From assembly GCF_002159835.1 (NCBI RefSeq), contig NZ_NFJL01000013.1, forward strand, positions 46,578 through 110,577: 64,000 nt of DNA, in the 5' to 3' direction. Below, piece by piece: positions 25,379 to 34,227 of the stretch; the first letter of the stretch is position 1; every line of letters begins with the position of its first letter. The position numbers and the translations under genes are program-made. The notes beneath the pieces are model-generated. The model was not told the DNA's origin, did no database searches, and saw only the letters and a list, made by a program, of their open reading frames with translations. The DNA comes from Blautia sp. An249. Lineage in GTDB: Bacteria > Bacillota > Clostridia > Lachnospirales > Lachnospiraceae.

Positions 25379-25696
25379 ATGGAAAGAATCAAGGAAGTAC
25401 TGAAACAAGAAGGCATTTCTCAGAGTTATCGAGGCTACTGGTATATTGTATCTTCTGTAAAACTGGTTATGGAAGATGAACAGAGACTGCTTCATGTGAG
25501 AAAGGAAATTTATCAGAAAGTCGCAGAAGAATATCAGATAGACGTAAGAAGCGTGGAAAGAGATATTCGGACAGTAAGAGATGTTTTCTGCAGGAAGAAC
25601 CCGACGAAGGAATTTTTGTTCTTAAAGAACGACAGACATTTGTATCCGAGGGAATTTATTGAACTGCTGGCAGAATATGTCAGGCAGAGAAACTGA
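25379..25696 (+). CDS. Stand-alone Spo0A C-terminal-domain DNA-binding protein
   Basis: 105 residues resembling only the DNA-binding half of Spo0A: GISQSYRGYWYIVSSVKLVM corresponds to the first helices, and VAEEYQIDVRSVERDIRTVRDV to the recognition helix (in Spo0A, KK.NTTSSRVERAIRHAIE). There is no receiver domain, so it cannot be controlled by phosphorelay in the usual way. Could compete for or share 0A boxes, or serve an unrelated regulon. RBS is weak (GAGGGCAAGAA). No terminator seen before the cysS promoter. Confidence 0.8.
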   Translation: MERIKEVLKQEGISQSYRGYWYIVSSVKLVMEDEQRLLHVRKEIYQKVAEEYQIDVRSVERDIRTVRDVFCRKNPTKEFLFLKNDRHLYPREFIELLAEYVRQRN

Positions 25697-25734
25697 TCTG
25701 TCCGGCATCCGTAAAGGAAAGATATGAAAAAGAA

Positions 25735-25763
25735 TTGACAAAGCGGGCCGTTTTAAATAGACT
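25735..25763 (+). promoter_or_regulatory. Promoter of the cysS-mrnC-rlmB-sigH operon
   Basis: Consensus TTGACA, 17-nt spacer, TAGACT; about 55 nt before the cysS start, leaving no room for a T-box leader. Confidence 0.75.
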
Positions 25764-25816
25764 ATAACGTATAGTGAACAGCACATTTGAATGTGCATAC
25801 AATGGAGGAGATTGCT

Positions 25817-27226
25817 ATGAGATTATATAATACACTCTCAAAACAGAAAGAAGAGTTTGTTCCGATAGAAGAGGGAAAAGTGAGAATGTATGTGTGCGGA
25901 CCCACAGTGTACAATCTGATTCATATTGGAAATGCGCGTCCGATGATTGTATTTGACACTGTGCGCAGATATATGGAATATAAAGGCTATGAAGTAAATT
26001 ATGTTTCCAACTTCACGGATGTGGATGATAAAATTATTGCAAAAGCCAATGAAGAAGGGGTCAGCGCCGAAGAAATATCCCAAAGATACATTGAGGAATG
26101 CAAAAAAGATATGGCAGCCATGAATGTGCGGCCGGCAACGGTACACCCCCTTGCCACACAGGAAATCAGCGGAATGGTGGAGATGATTCAGGAGCTGATT
26201 GAGAAAGGGTACGCCTATGCGGCAGCAGACGGAACCGTTTACTTCCGGGTGAAAAAGTTTAAAGAATACGGAAAACTTTCTCATAAAAACCTGGAGGATC
26301 TTCAGTCCGGTTTCCGGGCGCTGCAGGTCTCAGGAGAAGACCAGAAAGAAGATCCCATGGATTTTGTATTGTGGAAACCAAAGAAAGAAGGAGAACCCTC
26401 CTGGCCTTCTCCCTGGTGCGACGGCCGCCCGGGATGGCATATCGAATGCTCAGAAATGGCCAAGAAATATCTGGGAGAAGAGATTGACATTCATGCGGGA
26501 GGAGAAGATCTGGTATTTCCTCACCATGAAAATGAAATTGCCCAGAGCGAGTGCTGCAATGGGAAACCCTTTGCCAGATACTGGCTTCACAATGCCTTTT
26601 TGAATATTGATAATAAGAAAATGTCCAAGTCTTTAGGCAACTTCTTTACCGTAAGGGAGATTGCAGACAGCTATGATCTGCAGGTACTGCGTTTCTTTAT
26701 GCTGAGCGCCCACTACAGAAGCCAGTTAAACTTCAGCAGAGAGCTGATGGAGGCTTCCGGGAATGCCTATGAAAGAATTTTAAATGCAGTGGATAATATG
26801 AAGTACTTTCAGAAGAAAGCCGCAGCAAAAGAACTGAGCGCTCAGGAAAAGGAGAAACTGGAAGAAGTCCGGGGATATATAAAGAAATTTGAAGAAGCAA
26901 TGGAGGATGATTTCAATACCGCCGACGCCATTGCAGCCATATTTGAACTGGTAAAATTTGCAAATACCAATCTTCAGGAGGACAGTTCCCGTCCGTTCAT
27001 TGACGAGGTATTAAATACGGTTGTAAAGCTGTGCGATATTCTGGGACTGAAAGTGGAAAAAGAAGAAGAGACCCTGGACGCAGAAGTAGAAAAACTGATT
27101 GCACAGCGCCAGGAAGCAAGAAAGGCAAAAGATTTTGCAAAGGCTGACGCCATTCGGGATCAGCTTCTCGAAATGGGAATTGAACTGAAAGATACCCGTG
27201 AGGGAGTAAAATGGAAAAGAGTTTAG
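25817..27226 (+). CDS. cysS: Cysteine-tRNA ligase
   Basis: 469 residues. Charges tRNA-Cys. Class I signatures: HIGH-type IHIGNARP and KKMSKSLGN; zinc ligands in MYVCGPTVYN, GWHIECSEMA and HHENEIAQSE. C-terminal DALR helical domain ends with KAKDFAKADAIRDQL. ATG 25817 has GGAGG 8 nt upstream. It starts the conserved Firmicute order cysS-mrnC-rlmB-sigH, all overlapping or closely spaced. Confidence 0.97.
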   Translation: MRLYNTLSKQKEEFVPIEEGKVRMYVCGPTVYNLIHIGNARPMIVFDTVRRYMEYKGYEVNYVSNFTDVDDKIIAKANEEGVSAEEISQRYIEECKKDMAAMNVRPATVHPLATQEISGMVEMIQELIEKGYAYAAADGTVYFRVKKFKEYGKLSHKNLEDLQSGFRALQVSGEDQKEDPMDFVLWKPKKEGEPSWPSPWCDGRPGWHIECSEMAKKYLGEEIDIHAGGEDLVFPHHENEIAQSECCNGKPFARYWLHNAFLNIDNKKMSKSLGNFFTVREIADSYDLQVLRFFMLSAHYRSQLNFSRELMEASGNAYERILNAVDNMKYFQKKAAAKELSAQEKEKLEEVRGYIKKFEEAMEDDFNTADAIAAIFELVKFANTNLQEDSSRPFIDEVLNTVVKLCDILGLKVEKEEETLDAEVEKLIAQRQEARKAKDFAKADAIRDQLLEMGIELKDTREGVKWKRV

Positions 27227-27639
27227 AGTATTTTAAAAAGGAGTTTCAGCTGGAGGACAGAGATTTAAGAAGCTATTCTCCTCTGACCCTTGCCTATCTG
27301 GGAGATGCGGTTTACGAAATCATGATCCGCACAAGTCTGGTGAAGAAGGGAAACTGTGCAGTAAATAAACTGCACAAAAAAGCCAGCAGCCTTGTGAAAG
27401 CCCAGGCGCAGTCCCGGATGATAGGCTATATGGAAGAATATCTGACGGAAGAGGAATATCAGATTTATAAACGGGGCAGGAACGCCCATTCTCCAACTAT
27501 GGCAAAAAATGCTACTATGACGGATTATCGGAGAGCCACCGGCTTTGAGGCTCTGGTGGGCTATTTATATTTAAAAGAAGATTTTCAGAGACTGGTGGAT
27601 ATTATTAAAATCGGACTGAGAGGGATAACCAATGAGTGA
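27211..27639 (+). CDS. mrnC: Mini-ribonuclease III
   Basis: 142 residues: an RNase III catalytic domain without the double-stranded RNA-binding domain. Matures 23S rRNA ends in B. subtilis. Conserved acidic core LAYLGDAVYEIMIR and the RGRNAHSPTMAKNATMTDYR loop, then the second acidic motif GFEALVGYLYL. Overlaps cysS by 16 nt and rlmB by 8 nt. Confidence 0.95.
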   Translation: MEKSLEYFKKEFQLEDRDLRSYSPLTLAYLGDAVYEIMIRTSLVKKGNCAVNKLHKKASSLVKAQAQSRMIGYMEEYLTEEEYQIYKRGRNAHSPTMAKNATMTDYRRATGFEALVGYLYLKEDFQRLVDIIKIGLRGITNE

Positions 27640-28366
27640 AAAAATTGAGGGCAGAAACGCTGTAATAGAAGCTTTTCGCTCCGGCCGCTGTGTAGACCGT
27701 CTGTATATACAGGACGGATGCCAGGACGGCCCGGTGCGAAGCATTCTGAGAGAGGCGAAAAAAACGGATGCGTTAATCGAATACGTATCCAAAGACAGAC
27801 TCCGCCAGTTATCTGAAACAGGGAACCATCAGGGGGTAATAGCAGTTATTGCCGCTTACGAGTATGCCCTGGTAGAGGATATATTAAAAAAAGCGGAAGA
27901 TAAGCAGGAAGATCCCTTTGTGTTTTTACTGGATAATATTGAAGATCCCCATAACCTGGGAGCCATTATCCGGACAGCCAATCTGGCAGGGGCTCACGGA
28001 GTGATTATTCCTAAAAGAAGGGCTGCCGGTCTGACGGCAGTAGTGGCGAAAACTTCTGCGGGAGCTTTAAATTATACCCCGGTTGCCAGAGTGACAAATC
28101 TGGTTTCTACGATGGAAGAACTGAAAAAGAAAGGGATGTGGTTTGTCTGTGCCGATATGGACGGAGAACCCATGTACCGCCAGAATCTGACAGGCCCCAT
28201 AGGGGTTGTAATCGGAAATGAAGGGGCCGGAGTGAGTCGCCTGGTGAAAGAAAACTGTGATTTTACAGCGTCTATTCCTGTAAAGGGAGAGATTGACTCT
28301 CTCAATGCGTCCGTTGCCGCCGGTGTGCTGGCATATGAGATTGTAAGACAAAGAGATTTTAAATAA
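27632..28366 (+). CDS. rlmB: 23S rRNA Gm2251 2'-O-methyltransferase
   Basis: 244 residues of the SPOUT/TrmH superfamily. N-terminal substrate-binding domain (KIEGRNAVIEAFRSGR), then knot motifs DNIEDPHNLGAIIRTA, VVIGNEGAGVS and SLNASVAAGVLAYE. Methylates G2251 in the peptidyl-transferase P loop. Translationally coupled with mrnC. Assignment follows the sequence and the conserved cysS neighbourhood. Confidence 0.94.
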   Translation: MSEKIEGRNAVIEAFRSGRCVDRLYIQDGCQDGPVRSILREAKKTDALIEYVSKDRLRQLSETGNHQGVIAVIAAYEYALVEDILKKAEDKQEDPFVFLLDNIEDPHNLGAIIRTANLAGAHGVIIPKRRAAGLTAVVAKTSAGALNYTPVARVTNLVSTMEELKKKGMWFVCADMDGEPMYRQNLTGPIGVVIGNEGAGVSRLVKENCDFTASIPVKGEIDSLNASVAAGVLAYEIVRQRDFK

Positions 28367-28377
28367 AAGAGGTTGTC

Positions 28378-28968
28378 ATGGCTGATTATGAAAAATGTAC
28401 AGATGAAGAACTGATCCGGAGGCTTCGTCAGGGAGAAACGGAAATATCTGATTTTTTAATGATGAAATACAAAGAATTGGTTCGGAAAAAAGCCAGGGCT
28501 ATGTTTTTAATCGGAGGGGAAACTGACGATTTGATTCAGGAGGGAATGATAGGGCTTTTTAAAGCGGTTCGGGATTACGTGCCTGGGAAAGAAGCCTCTT
28601 TTTCCACCTTTGCCGGAATCTGCATCGAGCGCCAGCTCTATAACGCCATTCAGGGATCAAACCGTCAGAAACACCAACCGTTAAATACATACGTATCTCT
28701 GAGTACAGAAGCAGAAGAGAAAGAACTGAGAGGAGAACTCTGGGCGGACAATCCGGAATCTATTATTATTGACAGAGAAAATGTAACGGATATGCGCCGG
28801 CAGATAAGCCAGTGTCTGAGTAAATTTGAAAACCAGGTATTAGAGCAGTATCTGCAGGGATACGGTTATGTGCAGATTGCAGAAAATATGGGAAAATCCC
28901 CCAAATCTATTGACAATGCCCTGCAGAGAATACGTGGAAAAATCAGGGAATATCTCAGAAAATCGTAA
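28378..28968 (+). CDS. sigH: Early stationary/sporulation sigma factor SigH
   Basis: 196 residues. Sigma-70 family of the SigH (Spo0H) branch: region 2 (ARAMFLIGGETDDLIQEGMI, GLFKAVRDY, FSTFAGICIERQLYNAI) and region 4 (NQVLEQYLQGYGYVQIAENM, SPKSIDNALQRIRGKI). Controls the transition to sporulation, including spo0A and spoIIA in relatives. Its place after rlmB is the standard Firmicute arrangement. Eleven nt separate it from rlmB. Confidence 0.95.
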   Translation: MADYEKCTDEELIRRLRQGETEISDFLMMKYKELVRKKARAMFLIGGETDDLIQEGMIGLFKAVRDYVPGKEASFSTFAGICIERQLYNAIQGSNRQKHQPLNTYVSLSTEAEEKELRGELWADNPESIIIDRENVTDMRRQISQCLSKFENQVLEQYLQGYGYVQIAENMGKSPKSIDNALQRIRGKIREYLRKS

Positions 28969-29004
28969 TTGAAATTATAGTTTGAAATTTTTTGATTTTT
29001 AGTA

Positions 29005-29033
29005 TTGACAATGCAGGATACATTTGCTAAAAT
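29005..29033 (+). promoter_or_regulatory. Promoter of tRNA-Thr (and possibly glnS)
   Basis: Consensus TTGACA, 17-nt spacer, TAAAAT; about 80 nt before the tRNA. Confidence 0.8.
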
Positions 29034-29074
29034 GTCTAACTGTGAGCGACACAAATTAAAAGTATCGCCGAATT

Positions 29075-29250
29075 AAAAAACTCAATCGTTCAGCTATCGT
29101 TAGTATGATATGCTGCCTTGGCTCAGTAGGTAGAGCGTCGCCTTGGTAAGGCGGAGGTCGGCGGTTCAAGTCCGCTAGGCAGCTTTTCAGACAAGCAGTA
29201 CAGGTAATGTGTATGAATTACTAGCAGGTTTGAACGAATGAGTTTTTTTT
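29075..29250 (+). promoter_or_regulatory. Inverted repeat enclosing tRNA-Thr, ending in a T run
   Basis: Arms 29075-29091 (AAAAAACTCAATCGTTC) and 29232-29248 pair in 16 of 17 positions and the second arm ends in a run of eight T. The tRNA lies in the 140-nt loop. The arrangement could terminate transcription after the tRNA or control read-through to glnS. Confidence 0.55.
29112..29184 (+). tRNA. tRNA-Thr (anticodon GGT)
   Basis: 73-nt cloverleaf: acceptor GCTGCCT/AGGCAGC, D arm GCTC/GAGC, anticodon loop TTGGTAA in a CGCC/GGCG stem, T arm GGCGG-TTCAAGT-CCGCT, discriminator T, no encoded CCA. Reads ACC/ACU. Confidence 0.96.
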
Positions 29251-29274
29251 CGACTTATTTCAGGAGGGTTTGGA

Positions 29275-30939
29275 ATGGAGAACGAAACAGTATCCAGGAA
29301 TTTTATAGAAAATATTATTGATAAAGATTTGGCGGAGGGCGTTTATGACTGCGTTCATACAAGATTTCCGCCGGAACCCAACGGCTATCTTCATATTGGC
29401 CATGCCAAGTCGATTTTACTGAATTACGGACTTGCGCAGAAATACAATGGAAAATTCAACATGCGTTTTGACGATACCAATCCCACAAAAGAAAAAGAAG
29501 AATTTGTGGAGTCTATTAAAGAAGACATTCAGTGGCTGGGGGCCGACTGGGAAGACAGACTGTATTTTGCTTCTGATTATTTTCAGCAGATGTATGAAGC
29601 GGCTTTGAAACTGATTGATAAGGGCAAAGCTTATGTCTGTGATTTATCTTCCGAAGAAATCAGAGAATACAGAGGAACCCTGAAAGAGCCGGGAAAGGAA
29701 AGCCCCTTCAGAAACCGGAGTGTGGAAGAGAACCGAAAACTTTTCCAGGAAATGAAAGAGGGAAAATATCAGGATGGAGAGAAGGTTCTCCGTGCGAAAA
29801 TTGATATGGCTTCCCCCAATATGAACATGAGGGATCCGGTTATCTATCGTGTTGCCCATATGGAACATCACAGGACCGGAGATCAGTGGTGCATTTATCC
29901 TATGTACGATTTTGCCCATCCCATTGAAGATGCCATTGAGGGGATTACCCACTCGATCTGTACCCTGGAGTTTGAAGATCACCGTCCGCTGTATGACTGG
30001 GTGGTACAGGAACTGGAATACCCGGTTCCGCCTAAGCAGATTGAATTTGCAAAACTGTATTTAACCAATGTGGTAACAGGGAAAAGATATATTAAGAAAC
30101 TGGTAGAAGAGGGAATTGTAGACGGCTGGGATGACCCAAGGCTGGTATCTATCGCCGCTCTGAGAAGAAGAGGATTTACACCGGAGTCTATTAAGATGTT
30201 TGTGGATCTCTGCGGTGTTTCCAAGGCAAACAGTTCTGTGGACTATGCCATGCTGGAATATTGTATCCGGGAAGATTTAAAACTGAAACGGCCCCGTATG
30301 ATGGCGGTTCTGGATCCGGTGAAACTGATTATTGACAATTACCCGGAGGATCAGATCGAATATCTGGATGCTCCCAATAATCTGGAAAACGAGGAACTGG
30401 GAAGCAGAAAAATCCCCTTCGGACGGGAATTGTATATTGAAAGAGACGACTTTATGGAGAACCCGCCGAAGAAATACTTCCGTCTGTTCCCCGGCAATGA
30501 AGTACGTCTGATGAACGCTTACTTTGTAAAATGCGAAAGCTTTGTAAAGGACGAGAACGGCGTAGTTACAGAAATTCACTGTACCTATGACCCGGAGACA
30601 AAATGCGGAAGCGGCTTTACAGGCAGAAAGGTAAAGGGAACCATTCACTGGGTACCGGCACAAGAGGCGAAACAGGTAAAAGTTCGTCTGTATGAAAACA
30701 TCATTGATGAAGAGAAGGGCGTGTATAACGAAGACGGAAGTCTGAACCTGAATCCCAACTCCTTAAAAGAAGTGACCGCTTATGTGGAACCGATGCTGGC
30801 AGAAGCAAAGGCATTTGAAAGCTTCCAGTTTGTACGCAACGGATATTTCTGTGTGGATTTCCGGGATTCCGAAGAAAACGCTCCGGTATTTAACCGGATT
30901 GTATCCTTAAAAAGTTCTTTTAAACTTCCGAAAAAATAA
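29275..30939 (+). CDS. glnS: Glutamine-tRNA ligase
   Basis: 554 residues. Direct glutaminylation of tRNA-Gln. HIGH motif in [15 protein letters not shown]; the KMSKS-equivalent (VMSKR in E. coli) is VTGKR at 267-271, a notable change at the first two motif positions. DGWDDPRL and the two C-terminal anticodon-binding barrels ([26 protein letters not shown]) are conserved. RBS CAGGAGGG. It lies 90 nt after tRNA-Thr with an unusual inverted repeat between. No T-box motif was seen upstream. Confidence 0.95.
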   Translation: MENETVSRNFIENIIDKDLAEGVYDCVHTRFPPEPNGYLHIGHAKSILLNYGLAQKYNGKFNMRFDDTNPTKEKEEFVESIKEDIQWLGADWEDRLYFASDYFQQMYEAALKLIDKGKAYVCDLSSEEIREYRGTLKEPGKESPFRNRSVEENRKLFQEMKEGKYQDGEKVLRAKIDMASPNMNMRDPVIYRVAHMEHHRTGDQWCIYPMYDFAHPIEDAIEGITHSICTLEFEDHRPLYDWVVQELEYPVPPKQIEFAKLYLTNVVTGKRYIKKLVEEGIVDGWDDPRLVSIAALRRRGFTPESIKMFVDLCGVSKANSSVDYAMLEYCIREDLKLKRPRMMAVLDPVKLIIDNYPEDQIEYLDAPNNLENEELGSRKIPFGRELYIERDDFMENPPKKYFRLFPGNEVRLMNAYFVKCESFVKDENGVVTEIHCTYDPETKCGSGFTGRKVKGTIHWVPAQEAKQVKVRLYENIIDEEKGVYNEDGSLNLNPNSLKEVTAYVEPMLAEAKAFESFQFVRNGYFCVDFRDSEENAPVFNRIVSLKSSFKLPKK

Positions 30940-30970
30940 ATAAAATCCTGCCTGCTTTATTTATTTTTTC
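30931..30970 (+). terminator. Terminator of glnS, overlapping its stop codon
   Basis: Perfect 14-bp A/T stem AAAAAATAAATAAA / TTTATTTATTTTTT with an 11-nt loop; the glnS stop codon lies inside the first arm. Confidence 0.7.
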
Positions 30971-30982
30971 AGTCGCATTTTC

Positions 30983-31011
30983 TTGTAAGAAGTCGAAAAA
31001 AAGGTTAGAAT
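30983..31011 (+). promoter_or_regulatory. Promoter of the polyferredoxin gene
   Basis: TTGTAA, 17-nt spacer, TAGAAT. Confidence 0.6.
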
Positions 31012-31046
31012 GAATAGGTAAATATATCTTACGAGGAGGATTAAGG

Positions 31047-31439
31047 ATGAAAAAACTTGTTGTAGCAAAAAAGGATGCCTGTATGGCATGTAAGGAATGT
31101 GAAATTGCCTGTTCAGAGGCATTTTACAAAGAATTTGATGACAGGAAATCATGCATCCAGATTTCAGTGAAAAAGGATGGGGTGACTCCGAAACCGATGG
31201 TATGCGTACAGTGCGGTAAATGTGCCGAGGCCTGTCCGGAAGGGGCAATTACTCAGAATGCAAAAGGCGTATACATGATTAATAAGAAAAAATGCGTCGG
31301 TTGTGGAAAATGTGTGGATGCCTGTCCCTTTGGCCTGGTTGTTAAAGCAGAAGACAAGGAATATGCATCAAAATGTATTGCCTGCGGGATCTGTGCGAAA
31401 GCCTGTCCAATGGAAGTTCTTGAAATTAAAGAAGCCTGA
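31047..31439 (+). CDS. Four-cluster polyferredoxin (HycB/CooF-like)
   Basis: 130 residues with four cysteine groups: CMACKECEIAC, CVQCGKCAEAC, CVGCGKCVDAC and CIACGICAKAC, consistent with up to four [4Fe-4S] clusters. Proteins of this shape act as electron-transfer subunits of hydrogenases, CO dehydrogenase or molybdoenzymes, but no catalytic partner is adjacent. RBS GAGGAGG. Own promoter and a strong terminator suggest a free-standing electron carrier. Confidence 0.9.
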   Translation: MKKLVVAKKDACMACKECEIACSEAFYKEFDDRKSCIQISVKKDGVTPKPMVCVQCGKCAEACPEGAITQNAKGVYMINKKKCVGCGKCVDACPFGLVVKAEDKEYASKCIACGICAKACPMEVLEIKEA

Positions 31440-31442
31440 TAG

Positions 31443-31490
31443 AAAAAGATGTCTCCTGAATTCTTATGATTTCAGGAGACATCTTTTTGT
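31443..31490. terminator. Bidirectional terminator, polyferredoxin / YtxH-like gene
   Basis: Perfect 18-bp stem (31443-31460/31471-31488) with T runs on both strands between convergent genes. Confidence 0.95.
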
Positions 31491-31491
31491 T

Positions 31492-32010
31492 TTACTCGGA
31501 GCGATTTTTATAATTTTCTTTGATTTTTTTAGCCGTATCGGAAGCCCTCTCCTTAGCGCGGTGCGCGGATTCTTTGGTGGAATCCCAGACCTCCTCGGCC
31601 ATGCTTTTGGCTTCCTGGGCAGTACGTCCGAAATCTTCAAAGGTTTCTTCTGCAGATTCTCTCATATCCTCAAAAGATTCCTGTGCAGATTCTTTCAGAT
31701 GTCCCAGGGTCTCTTCGGTTTCTTCCCAAAAAGGTTCTGATTCCTTCATGTTTTTAACCTTTTGTTTTGTGTGCTGTGCCACTTCTTTGACTTTTCCGGC
31801 GGTTTCCACAGCCACATCCTTCATTTCCCCGGCTGTCTCCGTGGCGATTTTGATGTATTTTCTGGTAGCGGAAGGCTGTTCATCCCCGGTGGGATCTTCT
31901 TGTACTTCTTCTGTACAGCCGGTACCCTGTCTGGATTTCCACTGATAAAAAAGCGCTCCGGCGGCGGCTCCCAAAGCTGCACATCCCAGAATTTTACTGA
32001 ATTTTAACAT
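31492..32010 (-). CDS. YtxH-like protein with amphipathic helical repeats
   Basis: 172 residues. N-terminal hydrophobic Ala/Gly segment (LGCAALGAAAGALFYQW) anchors it or serves as a short signal, followed by an almost entirely helical, charged region with repeating 11-residue-like units (TAGEMKDVAVETAGKVKEV, ESAQESFEDMRESAEETFED, STKESAHRAKERASDTAKK). Similar proteins are linked to stress or membrane association (YtxH, LEA/apolipoprotein-like). Function unknown. RBS AAAGGAG before ATG 32010. Confidence 0.7.
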   Translation of the reverse strand: MLKFSKILGCAALGAAAGALFYQWKSRQGTGCTEEVQEDPTGDEQPSATRKYIKIATETAGEMKDVAVETAGKVKEVAQHTKQKVKNMKESEPFWEETEETLGHLKESAQESFEDMRESAEETFEDFGRTAQEAKSMAEEVWDSTKESAHRAKERASDTAKKIKENYKNRSE

Positions 32011-32095
32011 GCTGTAATCTCCTTTCCCAATATTTTCTGAAATATATTGTAATTATTGTAATACTTTTTCTGAAAAAAGAAAAGCATAAAATAGG

Positions 32096-32124
32096 TTGCG
32101 GGTGTCTTGCGGCAGGACTATAAT
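32096..32124 (+). promoter_or_regulatory. Promoter of the maf gene cluster
   Basis: TTGCGG, 17-nt spacer, TATAAT. Confidence 0.55.
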
Positions 32125-32176
32125 AAAAAGTATTAACGAAAATAAAAGAACTATACATAAAAGAAAGGACTCAGTC

Positions 32177-32770
32177 ATGGGAAAGATTTTACTGGCATCT
32201 GCATCTCCCAGGAGGAAAGAAATTCTTCAGAAAGCGGGAGTCAGATTCTCCGTTTCTGTCAGTCAGGAGGAGGAAACGATTACGAAATCGGCTCCGGATG
32301 AAGTGGTGGAAGAACTTGCAGGAAAGAAGGCATATGCGGTTTTAAAACAGAATCAGGAAGAGGGAATCCTTGTTATCGGTGCCGATACCGTAGTATCTCT
32401 GGATGGGGAAATTCTGGGAAAGCCAAAAGATGAAGAGGAGGCGGTTTCAGTTTTAATGAGACTGCAGGGACGCACTCATGAAGTTTATACCGGAGTGGCA
32501 GTACTTCGGATGGAGAATGGGGAAATAAAAGAACATGTGTTTTCTGAGTGTACCAAAGTAGAGTTTTATCCTGTGAGCAGGAAAGAGATAGAGGATTATG
32601 TGGCAACCAGAGAACCCATGGATAAGGCGGGAAGCTATGGGATCCAGGGAGCATTCAGCGCCTATGTAAAAGGAATCCGGGGAGATTACTATAATGTAGT
32701 GGGGCTGCCCGTCGGAAGACTATTCTGGGAAATGAAAAAAGCAGGAATATCACTGAGAGAAGAGGAATGA
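32177..32770 (+). CDS. maf: Maf-family nucleoside triphosphate pyrophosphatase
   Basis: 197 residues from ATG 32177 (AAAGGA 8 nt upstream). House-cleaning enzyme that hydrolyses dTTP/UTP or modified nucleotides. Signatures: N-terminal LASASPRRKEIL, GADTVVSLDG and DKAGSYGIQG. It resembles the YhdE (dTTP/UTP) branch. First of four closely packed genes (3 nt to the next, then two more). Confidence 0.92.
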   Translation: MGKILLASASPRRKEILQKAGVRFSVSVSQEEETITKSAPDEVVEELAGKKAYAVLKQNQEEGILVIGADTVVSLDGEILGKPKDEEEAVSVLMRLQGRTHEVYTGVAVLRMENGEIKEHVFSECTKVEFYPVSRKEIEDYVATREPMDKAGSYGIQGAFSAYVKGIRGDYYNVVGLPVGRLFWEMKKAGISLREEE

Positions 32771-32773
32771 CAG

Positions 32774-33433
32774 ATGAGTTATAAGGCGTGTATTTTTGAT
32801 CTGGACGGAACTTTGGCAGATACCGTAGAGTCTATGGCCTATATCGCCAATAAAATGCTGGGAGAATATGGACTTCCCGCCCAGCCGGAAGAAAAATTCA
32901 AATATTTTTCCGGGGAGGGATCCGATATGCTGATAAAGCGCTGTTTAACAGCCGCCGGAGATCGGGAGCTGGTACATCTGGAAGAAGGTAAGAAACGGTA
33001 TCGGGAATTATTTGAACAGGATCCCTTATATAAAGTAGAGCCTTACGAAGGGATTATCCAGATGCTGAAAGAGCTGAAAAAGAATCAGATAAAAACTGCG
33101 GTCTGTTCCAATAAACCCCATGAGGCTGCAGTAAAAGTAATTAAAAGTCTGTTTGGAGAGGAATTGTTTTCCATGGTATTGGGACAACAGCCAAAGATAG
33201 CCAGAAAACCGGATCCCCAGGGGCCGTTGAAAATCGCAGCAGATTTTCAGGTATCTCCTTCGGAATGTGTCTATGTGGGGGACACCAGGACAGATATGGA
33301 GACGGGACACCGGGCAGGAATGTTTACCGTAGGGGTATTGTGGGGATTTCGCGGACTGGAAGAACTGAAAAAATATAAGGCAGACAGGATTATATCCGAT
33401 CCGCTGGAGCTGTTGGAATTATTTGAGGAATAG
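32774..33433 (+). CDS. HAD-IA phosphatase, phosphoglycolate phosphatase-like
   Basis: 219 residues. HAD motif I FDLDGTLADT, cap domain, motif II VCSNKPHEA, motif III lysine in IARKPDP, motif IV GDTRTDMETG. The Gph/PpaX-type cap supports small phosphoester substrates such as phosphoglycolate or pyrophosphate; specificity is not readable. Its end lies 13 nt before the next start. Confidence 0.88.
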   Translation: MSYKACIFDLDGTLADTVESMAYIANKMLGEYGLPAQPEEKFKYFSGEGSDMLIKRCLTAAGDRELVHLEEGKKRYRELFEQDPLYKVEPYEGIIQMLKELKKNQIKTAVCSNKPHEAAVKVIKSLFGEELFSMVLGQQPKIARKPDPQGPLKIAADFQVSPSECVYVGDTRTDMETGHRAGMFTVGVLWGFRGLEELKKYKADRIISDPLELLELFEE

Positions 33434-33446
33434 AAAGGAAAAGAAA

Positions 33447-34226
33447 ATGATTCGTTTAATTGCAAGCGATTTAGACGGAACCCTTTTGGGAAAAGACAAA
33501 AAAGTGCCGGAAGAAATGTTTTCTCTTATTGGGGAATTAAAGAAAAAGGGGATTTTATTTGCTGCATCCAGCGGACGGCAGTATGCGAACATCCGAAGGC
33601 TGTTTGAACCGGTGAAAGATGAGATTGCATACATTTGCGAGAACGGCGCACTGACTGTCTATCAGGGAAAGGTGCTGTATAAAGAAACCATGGAGCAGGA
33701 GACAGCCAGGGAGATTGTGGAAGCCATCTGGGAAAAAGAAGGGGCGGAGTTTACAATTTCCGGGGAAAAGCAGTATTATCTGCATCCAAAATCTGAGGAA
33801 TACCGTTATTTAATTGATGAAATTGTAAAACCGGATTACACACTGATTGACAGCTTTGACCAGGTGACGGAACCCTGCCTGAAAATAGCCGTATATGAAA
33901 AAGAAGGAATAGAAAAAAGCTTTGACTATTGGTATGGCCGGTTCGGGGACAAAGCCCTGGTGGTTACGTCCGGGTTTGACTGGCTGGATTTTGCACCCAG
34001 AGGCGTGGACAAAGGAAATGGAATTACAGCCCTTCAAAAGGAACTGGGAATCAGCCGGGGAGAATCCATGGCATTTGGGGACGAGTACAATGATATTGGA
34101 ATGCTGGAAGCAGTAGAGCACAGCTATGCCATGGAGACCGGGAAAGACAAGGTGAAAGCCGTCAGCAGATACACAACTTCCAGCGTGGTTTCTGTATTAA
34201 AGCAAGTTTTAAGGGAAGGAGCATAA
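33447..34226 (+). CDS. Cof-type HAD-IIB sugar-phosphatase-like hydrolase
   Basis: 259 residues from ATG 33447 (AAAGGAAAAG upstream). Motif I IASDLDGTLL, AASSGRQYAN, a C2B cap, then the lysine region DKGNGITALQKELGI and motif IV AFGDEYNDIGML. This class dephosphorylates sugar phosphates, pyridoxal phosphate or flavin precursors. Physiological substrate unknown. In line with the preceding HAD gene and maf. Confidence 0.9.
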   Translation: MIRLIASDLDGTLLGKDKKVPEEMFSLIGELKKKGILFAASSGRQYANIRRLFEPVKDEIAYICENGALTVYQGKVLYKETMEQETAREIVEAIWEKEGAEFTISGEKQYYLHPKSEEYRYLIDEIVKPDYTLIDSFDQVTEPCLKIAVYEKEGIEKSFDYWYGRFGDKALVVTSGFDWLDFAPRGVDKGNGITALQKELGISRGESMAFGDEYNDIGMLEAVEHSYAMETGKDKVKAVSRYTTSSVVSVLKQVLREGA

Positions 34227-34227
34227 A

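Noticed and set aside
25764..25816. T-box leader for cysS
   Set aside because: Only about 50 nt between promoter and start, no T-box motif (TGGNACCGCG-like) and no terminator.
29185..29274. T-box leader for glnS
   Set aside because: No T-box core sequence or specifier stem; the structure present is the tRNA-enclosing inverted repeat instead.
31797..31945. Plus-strand frames opposite the YtxH-like gene
   Set aside because: Antisense of a low-complexity helical repeat; no start signals, and the minus-strand gene has a good ribosome binding site.
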